Shown here one piece after another: positions 49,704-60,011 of a stretch of DNA of 64,000 bases. The DNA comes from Alitabrizicola rongguiensis (GTDB lineage Bacteria; Pseudomonadota; Alphaproteobacteria; Rhodobacterales; Rhodobacteraceae): contig NZ_JAKENF010000004.1 of assembly GCF_021491355.1 (NCBI RefSeq), positions 388,800 to 452,799 of the forward strand. The letters are read 5' to 3'. The notes below the pieces were generated by a model that did not search any database, was not told the origin of the DNA, and saw nothing but the letters and a program-made list of their open reading frames with translations. Position 1 is the first letter of the stretch, and every line of letters begins with the position of its first letter. The translations under genes and the position numbers were made by a program.

Positions 49704-52421
49704 ATGCAGACCGCAACGACAGCCTCGCGCGCCGACCAGACCCGCGCCCTGACGCTGAGCACGATCGCCTTCACCGCCTGTTTCGCCGTCTGGACGATCT
49801 TTTCGATCATCGGCGTCGCCATCAAGGGCGAGCTGGGGCTCAACGATACGCAGTTCGGCCTCTTGGTCGCTACCCCGATCCTGACCGGTTCGCTGACCCG
49901 CATCTTCCTTGGGGTCTGGACCGAGAAGTATGGCGGACGTTTGGTGTTCTCCACGCAAATGCTGCTGGCGGCCCTGGCGACCTGGGCGCTGACCTTTGCC
50001 GACAGCTATCCGATGTATCTGTTGGCCGCATTGGGAGTCGGTCTGGCGGGTGGGTCGTTCATCATCGGCGTGGCCTATGTCAGCCGCTGGTATGATGCAG
50101 GCCATCAGGGCACTGCGCTTGGGATCTTTGGCGCGGGCAATATCGGGGCGGCGGTGACCAAGTTCGTCGCGCCCTTCGTGATGGTGGGATTTGGCTGGCA
50201 AGGGGTAGCGAATGTCTGGGCCGCGGGCCTGGCGCTGATGGCGGTGATCTTCTTTGTTTTCGCCAAGGACGATCCCTCGCTCGTTGAACGTCGCCGGACC
50301 GGGGCAAAGCCCCCGAGTTTCGCCCAGCAGTTCGCGCCCCTGAAGAACCTGCAGGTTTGGCGCTTCTCGCTCTACTACTTCTTCGTCTTCGGCGCCTTCG
50401 TCGCGCTGGCGCTTTGGTTGCCGCACTACCTGATCGACGTCTACGGCGTCGATGTGCGCACTGCAGGCATGGCGGCCGCCTCGTTCAGCCTGTCGGCCAG
50501 CCTATTCCGGGCCTATGGCGGACACCTTTCCGACAAGTTCGGCGCGCGGTCGGTCATGTACTGGACCTTCGGCTTTTCGATGCTGTTCCTGTTCATGCTG
50601 TCCTACCCGCCGACCGACTATGTCATCCAGGGCAAGGATGGCGTCATCGCCTTCTCCACCAGCATGGGGCTGTGGCCCTTCATCGCCACGCTCTTCGCGC
50701 TTGGCTTCTTCATGAGCCTTGGCAAGGCGGCGGTGTTTAAGCATATCCCCGTCTACTACCCCAACAACGTGGGCGCCGTCGGTGGTCTGGTCGGCATGAT
50801 CGGCGGGCTTGGTGGGTTCGTCCTGCCTATCGCATTTGGCGCTCTGCTGGATCTCACCGGCATTTACACGTCCTGCTTTGCGCTTCTGTTCGTGCTGGTC
50901 GGGATCGCGCTGACTTGGATGCATCTGTCGATCCGCGCGATGGAACGCGCCGCGCATGGTGAGGCGCTGGACCGCCTGCCGCAGCTGCCCGAGATGCAGC
51001 CGATCCACCACCCCGAGCGCACCGCCATGCCGCGTGTGCTCGAGGATTGGCGGCCCGAGGATGCGGCTTTCTGGGCCGACAAGGGCCGTGCCATCGCACG
51101 CCGCAACCTATGGCTGTCGATCCCGGCGCTGCTTCTGGCCTTCTCGGTCTGGATGGTCTGGTCGATGGTGGTGGCGAAGCTTCCGCTGATCGGATTTGCC
51201 TTCACGCCCGAGCAGCTGTTCTGGCTGGCCGCACTGCCTGCGCTGTCGGGGGCAACGCTGCGCATCTTCTACGGCTTCATGGTGCCGATCTTTGGCGGGC
51301 GGCTCTGGACGACGATTTCCACCGCCTCGTTGATGCTGCCCGCCATCGGCATCGGCTATGCCGTGCAGAATCCGGAAACCCCCTACTTCATCTTCCTGGT
51401 TCTGGCGCTTCTTTGCGGGCTTGGCGGGGCCAACTTCGCCTCCTCCATGGCCAACATCGGCTACTTCTTCCCTAGGGCGGAAAAGGGCAATGCGCTGGCC
51501 TTGAATGCGGGCCTCGGCAACCTGGGCGTCAGTGTCATGCAGTTCCTGGTGCCGCTGGTCATCACCGCCGGAGTCTTCGGGGCAATGGGTGGCGAGGGCG
51601 TGGCGCTGAAGGATGGCGGCACGCTCTGGCTTCAGAACGCAGGCTTCATCTGGGTGCCGTTCATCCTGGCCTCGACCATCGCGGCCTGGGTGGGGATGAA
51701 CGACATCGCCGATGCCAAGGCAAGTTTTGCCCAGCAATCGGTGATCTTCGGCCGCACGCACAACTGGCTGATGTGCGTCCTTTACATCGGCACCTTCGGC
51801 AGCTTCATCGGCTATTCGGCGGGTTTCCCGCTTCTGTCGAAGATCGCCTTCCCCGATGTGAACGCGCTGCAATACGTCTTCCTCGGGCCGTTGGTCGGCG
51901 CGCTGAGCCGTGCCGGCACGGGCTGGGTTGCGGATCGGTTCGGCGGCGGCCGCGTCACCTTCTGGGTCTTTGCCGGAATGATCGTGTCGGTTCTGGCCGT
52001 GATCTTCTCGCTGCAGGCCGGCAGTTTCCCTGGGTTCTTCGCAGGCTTCATCGCGCTGTTCTTCTTCACGGGGGTCGGCAATGCGTCCACCTTCCAGATG
52101 ATCCCGGTCATCATGGGCAAGGAAGTGCCGCGCCTTATGCCGCAGTTGGCCGGTGCTGACCGCGCCCGCCAGATCGCGATGGAGTCGAGCGGCATCGTCG
52201 CCTTCACCAGCGCCATCGGCGCCTATGGCGGATTCTTCATCCCCAAGGCCTATGGCTCTTCCATCGCGATGACCGGCTCACCCGTCGGCGCGCTGTGGCT
52301 GTTCCTGGCCTTCTACGTGATCTGCCTGGTCCTGACCTGGGTCGTCTACACCCGGCCCGGCGGACTTCTTCATGACATCGAGCGTGGTCGCGCATTTGCA
52401 GCCTCCCACCCTGCCGAATAA
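49704..52421 (+). CDS. narK: fused NarK1-NarK2 nitrate/nitrite transporter
   Basis: A 905-residue protein made of two MFS transporters. The first half (about 1-430) starts STIAFTACFAVWTIFSIIGV and resembles NarK1 (proton-nitrate symport). After a linker (430-465) the second half starts NLWLSIPALLLAFSVWMVWS and resembles NarK2 (nitrate/nitrite exchange). Both have nitrate-signature glycine motifs (GLAGGSFIIGV; LCGLGGANFASSMANIGYFF). This fusion is known in Paracoccus, where it supplies nitrate and exports nitrite. It is the first gene of the nar operon, 15 bp before narG. Confidence 0.95.
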   Translation: MQTATTASRADQTRALTLSTIAFTACFAVWTIFSIIGVAIKGELGLNDTQFGLLVATPILTGSLTRIFLGVWTEKYGGRLVFSTQMLLAALATWALTFADSYPMYLLAALGVGLAGGSFIIGVAYVSRWYDAGHQGTALGIFGAGNIGAAVTKFVAPFVMVGFGWQGVANVWAAGLALMAVIFFVFAKDDPSLVERRRTGAKPPSFAQQFAPLKNLQVWRFSLYYFFVFGAFVALALWLPHYLIDVYGVDVRTAGMAAASFSLSASLFRAYGGHLSDKFGARSVMYWTFGFSMLFLFMLSYPPTDYVIQGKDGVIAFSTSMGLWPFIATLFALGFFMSLGKAAVFKHIPVYYPNNVGAVGGLVGMIGGLGGFVLPIAFGALLDLTGIYTSCFALLFVLVGIALTWMHLSIRAMERAAHGEALDRLPQLPEMQPIHHPERTAMPRVLEDWRPEDAAFWADKGRAIARRNLWLSIPALLLAFSVWMVWSMVVAKLPLIGFAFTPEQLFWLAALPALSGATLRIFYGFMVPIFGGRLWTTISTASLMLPAIGIGYAVQNPETPYFIFLVLALLCGLGGANFASSMANIGYFFPRAEKGNALALNAGLGNLGVSVMQFLVPLVITAGVFGAMGGEGVALKDGGTLWLQNAGFIWVPFILASTIAAWVGMNDIADAKASFAQQSVIFGRTHNWLMCVLYIGTFGSFIGYSAGFPLLSKIAFPDVNALQYVFLGPLVGALSRAGTGWVADRFGGGRVTFWVFAGMIVSVLAVIFSLQAGSFPGFFAGFIALFFFTGVGNASTFQMIPVIMGKEVPRLMPQLAGADRARQIAMESSGIVAFTSAIGAYGGFFIPKAYGSSIAMTGSPVGALWLFLAFYVICLVLTWVVYTRPGGLLHDIERGRAFAASHPAE

Positions 52422-52436
52422 CGAAAGGACGCCAAG

Positions 52437-55400
52437 ATGAGCCACCTGCTCGACAGACTGAACTTCTTCCAGAAGAAGACGCTGGAAACCTTCTCGGACG
52501 GCTGGGGCGAAACCACGCGCGAGGATCGGGGTTGGGAGGATACCTACCGGAACCGTTGGCGGCACGACAAGATCGTGCGCTCGACCCACGGGGTGAACTG
52601 CACCGGGTCCTGCTCGTGGAAGATCTACGTCAAGTCCGGCATCGTGACCTGGGAGACGCAGCAGACCGACTATCCGCGCACCCGCGCAGGCCTGCCCAAC
52701 CATGAACCGCGCGGCTGTGCACGCGGGGCGTCCTACAGCTGGTATCTCTACAGCGCGAACAGGGTGAAGAACCCGCTGATCCGGGGCAGCCTGATGCGCG
52801 CATGGCGCAAACTGCGGGCGACGATGCCGCCCGTGGCTGCCTGGGCCGCGATCCAGAGCGATCCCGCCCTGCGCGCCAGCTACACCAAGACCCGCGGCAA
52901 GGGTGGTTTCGTACGCGCCACCTGGGACGAGGCGACCGAGATCGTCGCCGCCGCCAACGCGCATACCGCCAAGGTCTGGGGACCGGACCGGGTGTTCGGC
53001 TTCTCGCCCATCCCGGCGATGTCCATGGTCAGCTATGCGGCGGGGTCACGCTACCTTTCGCTTCTGGGCGGCACCTGCATGTCTTTCTACGACTGGTACT
53101 GCGATCTGCCGCCCGCCTCGCCGCAAACCTGGGGCGAACAGACCGACGTGCCGGAATCAGCCGACTGGTACAACGCGGGCTTCCTGATGCTTTGGGGGTC
53201 GAACGTGCCGCAGACGCGCACGCCGGACGCCCATTTCTACACCGAGGTCCGCTATCGCGGCACCAAGTCCGCCGTGGTCAGCCCCGACTATTCCGAAGCC
53301 GCCAAGTTCGGCGACATCTGGCTTAACCCGCAGGCGGGCACCGACGCGGCGCTGGCTATGGCCATGGGCCATGTGATCCTGCGTGAATTCCACCTCGACC
53401 GGCAGGCCGAGTACTTCGAGGATTACGCCCGCAAATACACCGACATGCCAATGCTGGTGGTGCTGGACGAACAGGACGGCCGCCTTGTTCCAGGACGGAT
53501 GCTGCGGGCCGAGGATTTCGACGACAAGCTGGGCGAGGCGAACAACCCCGACTGGAAGACCGTCGCCTTCGATGAGGCGACGGGCCGCTTCGTTGCCCCC
53601 AACGGCTCCATCGGCTTCCGCTGGGGTGAGGAAGGCAAATGGAATCTGGTCGAGGAGGCTGGCAATGCCGAGACGCGGTTGCGCCTGAGCCAGATCCTTG
53701 ATGAACACCACGACAGCATCGTCGGTGTGGACTTTCCCTATTTCGGCGGCACGGCGACGGGTGACTTCGTCAAATGCGACGCGCCCGAGGTGCTGACCCG
53801 GAATATCCCCGCACGGAAAGTGAAATTGCCTGATGGGCGTGAGGCGCTGGTGGCCACGGTCTTTGACCTTTTCTGCGCCAACTACGGGCTGGATCGGGGG
53901 CTGGGCGACGACTGGGTGTCGAAAAACTTTGACGACGACACACCCTACACCCCCGCCTGGGCGGAGAAGATCACAGGTGTCGCACGGGAAAAGATCATCG
54001 CGGTGGCCCGTGAATTCGCAGGCAACGCCGAAAAGACCCGGGGCAAGTCCATGGTCATCCTCGGGGCCGGTCTGAACCACTGGTACCACATGGACATGAA
54101 CTATCGCGGCATCATCAACATGCTGGTGATGTGTGGTTGCATTGGTCAAGAAGGTGGCGGCTGGTCACATTACGTCGGGCAGGAAAAGTTGCGTCCTCAG
54201 ACCGGCTGGGCGCCGCTGGCCTTCGCGCTCGACTGGAACCGCCCGCCGCGGCACATGAATTCGACCTCTGCCTGGTATGCCCATACCGACCAGTGGCGCT
54301 ATGAAACTCTGCGCGCGGGCGAAATCTTGTCGCCCACAGCCCCAAAGGGCGACTGGGACATCAGCCTCATTGACTACAACATCCGGGCGGAACGGATGGG
54401 CTGGCTGCCATCGGCCCCGCAGCTCAAGACCAACCCGCTGGAGGTGTCGAAGGCCGCCAAGGCGGCGGGCAAGGACATTAAGGAGTTCGTCGCCGCTGAA
54501 CTGAAATCCGGCAAGCTGGAAATGTCCTGCGAGGATCCGGATGCGCCGGAAAACTGGCCGCGTAACCTGTTTGTCTGGCGGTCCAACCTGCTGGGCTCGT
54601 CCGGCAAGGGGCATGAGTATTTCCTCAAGCACCTTCTGGGAACCGACCACGGCGTCATGGGCAAGGACCTGGGCGAGGAAGGTCATGCCAAGCCGAAAGA
54701 GGCCGTTTGGCATGACGAGGCACCGAAGGGCAAGCTGGACCTGCTGGTCTGCATCGACTTCCGCATGTCGACGACGGCCGTCTATTCCGACATCGTGCTG
54801 CCGACGGCGTCCTGGTATGAAAAGGACGACCTGAACACGTCCGACATGCACCCGTTCATCCACCCGCTGCAGGCGGCGGTGGACCCGGCCTATGAATCGA
54901 AGTCGGACTGGGAAATATTCAAATCCATCGCGAAGAAGTTCAGCGAAGTGGCGCCCGAAGTGCTGGGGGTGGAAACAGACATCGTCCAGCTTCCGCTGCT
55001 GCACGACACCGCCGCCGAACTTGCGCAGGCCCATGTGAAGGATTGGAAGAAGGGCGAATGTGACCTGATCCCCGGCAAGACCGCGCCGAACTACATCGCG
55101 GTCGAGCGGGACTATCCCAACCTCTACAAGAAGTTCACCTCGGTCGGCCCACTGCTGGAAAAGCTCGGCAACGGTGGCAAGGGGATCAACTGGGACACCA
55201 AGGTCGAGGTCGGCCACTTGCGCGACCTGAACGGGGTGGTGCAGGACGAGGGCGTGTCGAAGGGCCTTGCAAAACTGAACACCGCCATCGACGCGGCTGA
55301 AATGATCCTGATGCTTGCGCCGGAGACGAATGGTGAGGTCGCGGTCAAGGCTTGGGAGGAACTGGAGAAGCCCACAGGCCAGCACCACACCCATCTCGCC

Positions 55401-56183
55401 GAGGGCGCGCATCACACCAAGATCCGCTTCCGCGACATCGCGGCGCAACCGCGCAAGATCATCTCGTCCCCGACTTGGTCGGGGATCGAATCCGAGACGG
55501 TTTGCTACAATGCGGGCTACACGAACGTCCACGAGCTGATCCCGTGGCGGACGCTGACGGGACGGCAGCAGCTCTATCAGGATCACCTCTGGATGCGGGC
55601 CTTCGGCGAAGGCTTCGTCAGCTACCGCCCGCCGGTGGACCTGAAGACCATCACCAAGGCCGTCAACAACGACGCGGCTGAGGGCAACCCGCATGTCGTG
55701 CTGAATTTCATCACGCCGCACCAGAAATGGGGCATCCATTCCACCTACACCGACAACCTGCTGATGTTGACGCTGAACCGCGGCGGGCCTGTCGTCTGGA
55801 TGTCCGAGGTGGATGCGAAGAAGGCGGGCCTTGTCGATAACGACTGGGTCGAGGCCTACAACGTCAACGGCGCGCTGACCGCGCGGGTGGTGGTGTCCCA
55901 GCGGATCAAGCAGGGCACGCTGTTCATGTATCACGCGCAGGAAAAGATCGTGAACACGCCCGGGTCGGAAAAGACCGGCAATCGGGGCGGCATCCACAAT
56001 TCGGTCACCCGCGCCACGCTGAAACCCACTCACATGATCGGCGGCTACGCGCAACTGTCCTACGGGTTCAACTACTACGGGACCGTCGGCTCGAACCGGG
56101 ACGAATTCGTGATCGTCCGCAAGATGAAGAAGGTCGATTGGCTCGACCGTCCCGCAACCAAAGGTCTGGAGGCAGCGGAATGA
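52437..56183 (+). CDS. narG: respiratory nitrate reductase alpha subunit NarG
   Basis: A 1248-residue Mo-bisMGD catalytic subunit facing the cytoplasm. The FS0 [4Fe-4S] ligands begin with H51, C55 and C59 (HGVNCTGSCSWKIYV), with a further Cys in EPRGCARGASYSW. The molybdenum region includes GTCMSFYDWYCDLPPASPQ and VPQTRTPDAHF. Length and order match E. coli NarG. Reduces nitrate to nitrite with electrons from quinol via NarH and NarI. Its stop overlaps the narH start. Confidence 0.97.
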   Translation: MSHLLDRLNFFQKKTLETFSDGWGETTREDRGWEDTYRNRWRHDKIVRSTHGVNCTGSCSWKIYVKSGIVTWETQQTDYPRTRAGLPNHEPRGCARGASYSWYLYSANRVKNPLIRGSLMRAWRKLRATMPPVAAWAAIQSDPALRASYTKTRGKGGFVRATWDEATEIVAAANAHTAKVWGPDRVFGFSPIPAMSMVSYAAGSRYLSLLGGTCMSFYDWYCDLPPASPQTWGEQTDVPESADWYNAGFLMLWGSNVPQTRTPDAHFYTEVRYRGTKSAVVSPDYSEAAKFGDIWLNPQAGTDAALAMAMGHVILREFHLDRQAEYFEDYARKYTDMPMLVVLDEQDGRLVPGRMLRAEDFDDKLGEANNPDWKTVAFDEATGRFVAPNGSIGFRWGEEGKWNLVEEAGNAETRLRLSQILDEHHDSIVGVDFPYFGGTATGDFVKCDAPEVLTRNIPARKVKLPDGREALVATVFDLFCANYGLDRGLGDDWVSKNFDDDTPYTPAWAEKITGVAREKIIAVAREFAGNAEKTRGKSMVILGAGLNHWYHMDMNYRGIINMLVMCGCIGQEGGGWSHYVGQEKLRPQTGWAPLAFALDWNRPPRHMNSTSAWYAHTDQWRYETLRAGEILSPTAPKGDWDISLIDYNIRAERMGWLPSAPQLKTNPLEVSKAAKAAGKDIKEFVAAELKSGKLEMSCEDPDAPENWPRNLFVWRSNLLGSSGKGHEYFLKHLLGTDHGVMGKDLGEEGHAKPKEAVWHDEAPKGKLDLLVCIDFRMSTTAVYSDIVLPTASWYEKDDLNTSDMHPFIHPLQAAVDPAYESKSDWEIFKSIAKKFSEVAPEVLGVETDIVQLPLLHDTAAELAQAHVKDWKKGECDLIPGKTAPNYIAVERDYPNLYKKFTSVGPLLEKLGNGGKGINWDTKVEVGHLRDLNGVVQDEGVSKGLAKLNTAIDAAEMILMLAPETNGEVAVKAWEELEKPTGQHHTHLAEGAHHTKIRFRDIAAQPRKIISSPTWSGIESETVCYNAGYTNVHELIPWRTLTGRQQLYQDHLWMRAFGEGFVSYRPPVDLKTITKAVNNDAAEGNPHVVLNFITPHQKWGIHSTYTDNLLMLTLNRGGPVVWMSEVDAKKAGLVDNDWVEAYNVNGALTARVVVSQRIKQGTLFMYHAQEKIVNTPGSEKTGNRGGIHNSVTRATLKPTHMIGGYAQLSYGFNYYGTVGSNRDEFVIVRKMKKVDWLDRPATKGLEAAE

Positions 56184-57706
56184 AAGTTCGTGCGCAAATC
56201 GGCAAAGTCCTGAACCTGGACAAGTGCATCGGCTGTCACACCTGTTCCGTCACCTGCAAGAACGTCTGGACCACGCGGGAAGGCGTTGAATACGCTTGGT
56301 TCAACAACGTCGAAACCAAGCCCGGCACTGGCTATCCCACCGACTGGGAGAACCAGAAGCGGTGGAATGGCGGCTGGGTCCGCAACGCCTCGGGCAAGCT
56401 GCAGCCAAAGCAGGGGGCCAAATGGCGGATATTGGCGAATATCTTCGCCAACCCCTCGATGCCGGAAATCGATGACTACTACGAGCCGTTCGATTTCGAC
56501 TATGACCACCTGAAATCCGCCCCCGAAATGCGGGCCTTCCCCACCGCACGCCCCCGGTCGAAAATCACCGGCGAGCGGATGGAGAAGATCGAGAAGGGCC
56601 CGAACTGGGAGGAGATCCTGGGTGGCGAATTCGCCAAGCGGTCGGCGGATTACAACTTCGACAAGGTGCAGAAGGACATCTACGGCGAATACGAAAACAC
56701 CTTCATGATGTATCTGCCGAGGCTGTGCGAGCACTGCCTCAACCCGACCTGCTCCGCCTCTTGCCCATCGGGTGCGATCTACAAGCGGGAAGAGGATGGC
56801 ATCGTCCTGATCGACCAGGAAAAATGCCGGGGCTGGCGGATGTGCATCTCGGGCTGCCCCTACAAGAAAGTCTATTACAACTGGGACACCGGCAAGTCCG
56901 AGAAATGCACCTTCTGTTATCCGCGCATTGAATCTGGCCAGCCGACGGTCTGCTCGGAAACCTGCGTGGGCCGCATCCGCTATCTGGGCGTCATCCTCTA
57001 TGACGCAGACAAGATCGAGGCGGCCGCGAGCACCGAGCGCGAGACCGACCTTTACGGCGCGCAGCTGGACGTGTTCCTCGACCCGAACGATCCCGAGGTT
57101 ATCGCCGCCGCTCGCCGCGATGGCGTGCCGGAGGATTGGATCGAGGCCGCCAAGATAAGCCCGGTCTGGAAGATGGCGATGGACTGGAAGGTCGCCTTCC
57201 CGCTGCACCCGGAATACCGCACCCTGCCGATGGTCTGGTACATCCCGCCGTTGTCGCCGATCCAGAACGCCGCGCAATCCGGTCAGATCGCGATGAGCGA
57301 CCAGATGCCCGACGTGCGCAGCTTGCGCATTCCGGTGAAGTACCTTGCCAACATGCTGACGGCGGGCGACGAGGAACCCATCGTGCACGCGCTGGAACGG
57401 ATGTCGGCGATGCGGCTTTACATGCGGGCGCTGACGGTGGACGGCGTGCGCGACGAAGGCATTGCGGCCCGCGTCGGCATGTCGGGCCGGATGATCGAGG
57501 ACATGTACAAGATCATGGCCATCGCCGATTACGAGGACCGCTTCGCCATCCCCACCGCGCACCGCGAACAGACCGAGAATGGTGCGGAACTCCGGGGCGG
57601 CTGCGGCTTCACCGACGGCAACGGCTGTTCCAGCGGCGAAAGCGGCAAGACCACACTGTTCGGTGGCAAGAAAAAGAAATTCGCCCTTCCGCAGGAGACC
57701 TTCTGA
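56180..57706 (+). CDS. narH: respiratory nitrate reductase beta subunit NarH
   Basis: A 508-residue iron-sulfur subunit. Four cysteine groups are visible, beginning CIGCHTCSVTCKNVW, then CEHCLNPTCSASCPSGAI, CRGWRMCISGCPYKKVYY (with the Trp typical of the [3Fe-4S] cluster) and CTFCYPRIESGQPTVCSETC. It passes electrons from NarI haem to NarG. The ATG at 56180 overlaps the narG stop (ATGA); a longer start would overlap narG further. The glycine/serine-rich C-terminus is ordinary for the family. Confidence 0.97.
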   Translation: MKVRAQIGKVLNLDKCIGCHTCSVTCKNVWTTREGVEYAWFNNVETKPGTGYPTDWENQKRWNGGWVRNASGKLQPKQGAKWRILANIFANPSMPEIDDYYEPFDFDYDHLKSAPEMRAFPTARPRSKITGERMEKIEKGPNWEEILGGEFAKRSADYNFDKVQKDIYGEYENTFMMYLPRLCEHCLNPTCSASCPSGAIYKREEDGIVLIDQEKCRGWRMCISGCPYKKVYYNWDTGKSEKCTFCYPRIESGQPTVCSETCVGRIRYLGVILYDADKIEAAASTERETDLYGAQLDVFLDPNDPEVIAAARRDGVPEDWIEAAKISPVWKMAMDWKVAFPLHPEYRTLPMVWYIPPLSPIQNAAQSGQIAMSDQMPDVRSLRIPVKYLANMLTAGDEEPIVHALERMSAMRLYMRALTVDGVRDEGIAARVGMSGRMIEDMYKIMAIADYEDRFAIPTAHREQTENGAELRGGCGFTDGNGCSSGESGKTTLFGGKKKKFALPQETF

Positions 57707-58404
57707 TGCTGGACCGTTCCCTGAAGGCCTTGTCGTTGATCCTGAGCTATCCCTCGCGGGAACTTCAGGAGGCAATGCCCGACATCGGCGCCGTCCTTGC
57801 CGACGATTCCCGCATCGCTGCCAATACAAGGGCTGAGCTGCGCTCGTTGACCGATGGCTTCGCAGACGCCGACCTCTACGATCTGCAGGAGAGCTATGTG
57901 ATGCTCTTCGACCGGTCGCGAACGCTATCGCTCAATCTCTTCGAGCACGTCCACGGCGAAAGCCGGGACCGGGGCGGCGCGATGGTCAGCCTGATCGAGA
58001 CCTATCGGGAGGGCGGGTTCGAACCCGCCACCTCGGAATTGCCGGACCACCTGCCGGTGCTGCTGGAATTCCTGTCGACGCGTCCCTTCGCAGAAGTGCA
58101 GGAAACCTTGGCGGACGCGGCGCATATCCTCGACGCCCTCTCGGGTCGCCTCAAGCGGCGCGAGAGCGGGTATGCTGCCGCGTTCGCCGCTCTTTCCCAG
58201 CTCGCCGACATGCAGGCCGACGCCGAAGCCGTGGCCGATATGCTGGCCCAGCCGGATGATGACCCGACCGACCTCGCGGCGCTCGATGCCGTATGGGAGG
58301 AAACCGAAGTCACCTTCGGCCCCGACCCCAACGCAGGCTGCCCGCAGGTCCGCGACATGCTGGCCCTGATGGACCAACCCGCCCCGCAGCACAGGAGCGC
58401 ATGA
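57706..58404 (+). CDS. narJ: nitrate reductase assembly chaperone NarJ
   Basis: A 232-residue cytoplasmic chaperone that inserts the Mo cofactor into NarG before membrane attachment. Typical NarJ/TorD features are LKALSLILSYPSRELQ at the start, LYDLQESYVMLFDRSRTLSLNLFEHVHGES and LPDHLPVLLEFLS. The ATG at 57706 overlaps the narH stop by one base; much longer upstream frames are antisense or out-of-frame to narH. Confidence 0.95.
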   Translation: MLDRSLKALSLILSYPSRELQEAMPDIGAVLADDSRIAANTRAELRSLTDGFADADLYDLQESYVMLFDRSRTLSLNLFEHVHGESRDRGGAMVSLIETYREGGFEPATSELPDHLPVLLEFLSTRPFAEVQETLADAAHILDALSGRLKRRESGYAAAFAALSQLADMQADAEAVADMLAQPDDDPTDLAALDAVWEETEVTFGPDPNAGCPQVRDMLALMDQPAPQHRSA

Positions 58405-58405
58405 G

Positions 58406-59191
58406 ATGTTCGAGAGCTTTGACATCAACTTCGTCATCTTCGGGGTCATGCCCTATGTCGCACTGACCGTGTTTCTGGTGGGCTCTATCGCGCGCTACGA
58501 ACGCGATCCCTTCACCTGGAAATCGTCGTCCAGCCAGCTTTTGCGGCGCAAGCAGCTGATCTGGGGGTCGATCCTGTTCCATGTGGGGATCATCGTGGTG
58601 TTCTTCGGCCACCTGATCGGGCTGTTCACCCCGATCTGGGTGCTGGATGCCCTTGGCGTGCCTTATGGTCTGAAGCAGTGGATGGCTGTTCTGATCGGCG
58701 GACCTGCCGGGCTGGCGGCGCTGATCGGCGGCACGATGCTGCTGCACCGCAGGCTGACGGACCCGAGGATCAAGGCCACCTCCACCGTAATGGACAACCT
58801 GATCCTGATCCTGATCTGGTTCCAGCTTGTCATCGGCCTTCTCACAATCACGCAATCCCTCCAGCACATGGACGGGTCCGAGATGATCCGCTTCATGGAA
58901 TGGTCGCAGAGCGTGGTCACCTGGAACGTCAACGCCTGGATGACGGTGGTAGACGTGAACTGGCTGTTCAAGCTGCACATCTTCCTGGGGCTTATCATCA
59001 CCACGCTGTTCCCTTTCACGCGACTGGTGCACATCTGGTCGGGCTTCGCGGCTCCCTTCCGCTATCTTGTGGCCCGCTCCGGCTACCAGGTCGTGCGGTC
59101 GCGCCGCCGCCGCCCGCTGGAGGAACGTCGCCGCGCCTTTGATAGGCGGCAGGGCGTTGATGGCCCCAAAGCCCATGCCCCGGCGGAGTGA
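58406..59191 (+). CDS. narI: respiratory nitrate reductase gamma subunit NarI
   Basis: A 261-residue cytochrome b subunit with five membrane helices. The haem ligands are H59 and H69 (HVGIIVVFFGHLIG) and H191 and H209 (KLHIFLGL, LVHIWSG), spaced as in E. coli NarI. It oxidises quinol at the periplasmic side. A basic ~30-residue C-terminal tail (RSRRRRPLEERRRAFDRR) is longer than usual. It starts 1 bp after narJ. Confidence 0.96.
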   Translation: MFESFDINFVIFGVMPYVALTVFLVGSIARYERDPFTWKSSSSQLLRRKQLIWGSILFHVGIIVVFFGHLIGLFTPIWVLDALGVPYGLKQWMAVLIGGPAGLAALIGGTMLLHRRLTDPRIKATSTVMDNLILILIWFQLVIGLLTITQSLQHMDGSEMIRFMEWSQSVVTWNVNAWMTVVDVNWLFKLHIFLGLIITTLFPFTRLVHIWSGFAAPFRYLVARSGYQVVRSRRRRPLEERRRAFDRRQGVDGPKAHAPAE

Positions 59192-59991
59192 GTGCGATAA
59201 ACATGTCTCTTTTCCCCGATGTCGTGGTGAACGGCGAAACCATCCCCTCGGCGGCAATCGCCGCCGAGGCCCAGAACCACAGCGCACCGAAGGACAAGCC
59301 GGGCATCGCCTGGCGCAAGGCCGCGCAGGCGATGGCGATCCGTGCGCTGCTGCTGCAAGAGGCCCGGACGCGCGGGCTGACCGCTGATCCGCTCGCACTT
59401 GCCCCCGGGCGGTGGGAAACGGAAGACGAAGCCCTGATCCGCGTCCTGCTGGAAGAGGCGGTCTTGCCCGATCCGGTGACCGATGACGCGATCCGTGCCG
59501 AATGGGCGCGAGACCCCGGGCGATATCGATCGGCCCCACTTTGGGATGTCTCGCATATCCTGTGCGCATGCGACCCCCGCGATCAGACTGAGACGGCCGC
59601 TGCCGAGGCGCGTGCACAGTCAATTCTGGCCCGACTCGGAGAGGGGCCCAAGGACTTCGCCTATGCCGCCCACGAAAGCGATTGCGGGTCAAAGGCGCAA
59701 GGTGGCCATCTGGGCCAGATCGGCCCCGGCGATACCGTGCCTGAGTTCGAGGCCGCTCTGCGCGGCCTGTCCGAAGGCCAGACGACCCCGGCCCCGGTCC
59801 TATCGCGGCATGGCTGGCACCTGATCCGCTTGAATGCACTCGCCCCAGGGCAGGTAATACCGTTCGAGACGGTGCGGCCAAGGATCGCCGAGGCGCTGGA
59901 AAAGGCCGCTTGGGCCCGCGCCTCGCGCGATTTCGTGAACAGGCTCGGCCAGAAGGCGACGATCACCGGCGCAAGCCTGGCCCCGATCTGA
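59188..59991 (+). CDS. PpiC/parvulin-type peptidyl-prolyl isomerase of the nar operon
   Basis: A 267-residue protein with a C-terminal parvulin domain (DVSHILCACDPRDQTETAAA, SDCGSKAQGGHLGQIGPGDT, PAPVLSRHGWHLIRL) and an N-terminal helical NifM/SurA-like part. No signal peptide, so cytoplasmic. Such genes follow narGHJI in other denitrifiers and may help fold the reductase. A GTG at 59188 overlapping the narI stop is used; an ATG at 59203 is the alternative, and neither has a strong ribosome site. Confidence 0.85.
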   Translation: MSAINMSLFPDVVVNGETIPSAAIAAEAQNHSAPKDKPGIAWRKAAQAMAIRALLLQEARTRGLTADPLALAPGRWETEDEALIRVLLEEAVLPDPVTDDAIRAEWARDPGRYRSAPLWDVSHILCACDPRDQTETAAAEARAQSILARLGEGPKDFAYAAHESDCGSKAQGGHLGQIGPGDTVPEFEAALRGLSEGQTTPAPVLSRHGWHLIRLNALAPGQVIPFETVRPRIAEALEKAAWARASRDFVNRLGQKATITGASLAPI

Positions 59992-60011
59992 TCCACGGTC
60001 AGGAGCGTCCC

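Noticed and set aside
54165..57829. Open frames of 629 and 584 codons antisense to narG and narH
   Set aside because: They mirror strongly conserved genes and lack any recognisable domain or ribosome site.
58310..59881. 523-codon open frame antisense to narJ, narI and the PPIase gene
   Set aside because: Low-complexity translation and fully overlapped by genes with conserved catalytic residues.
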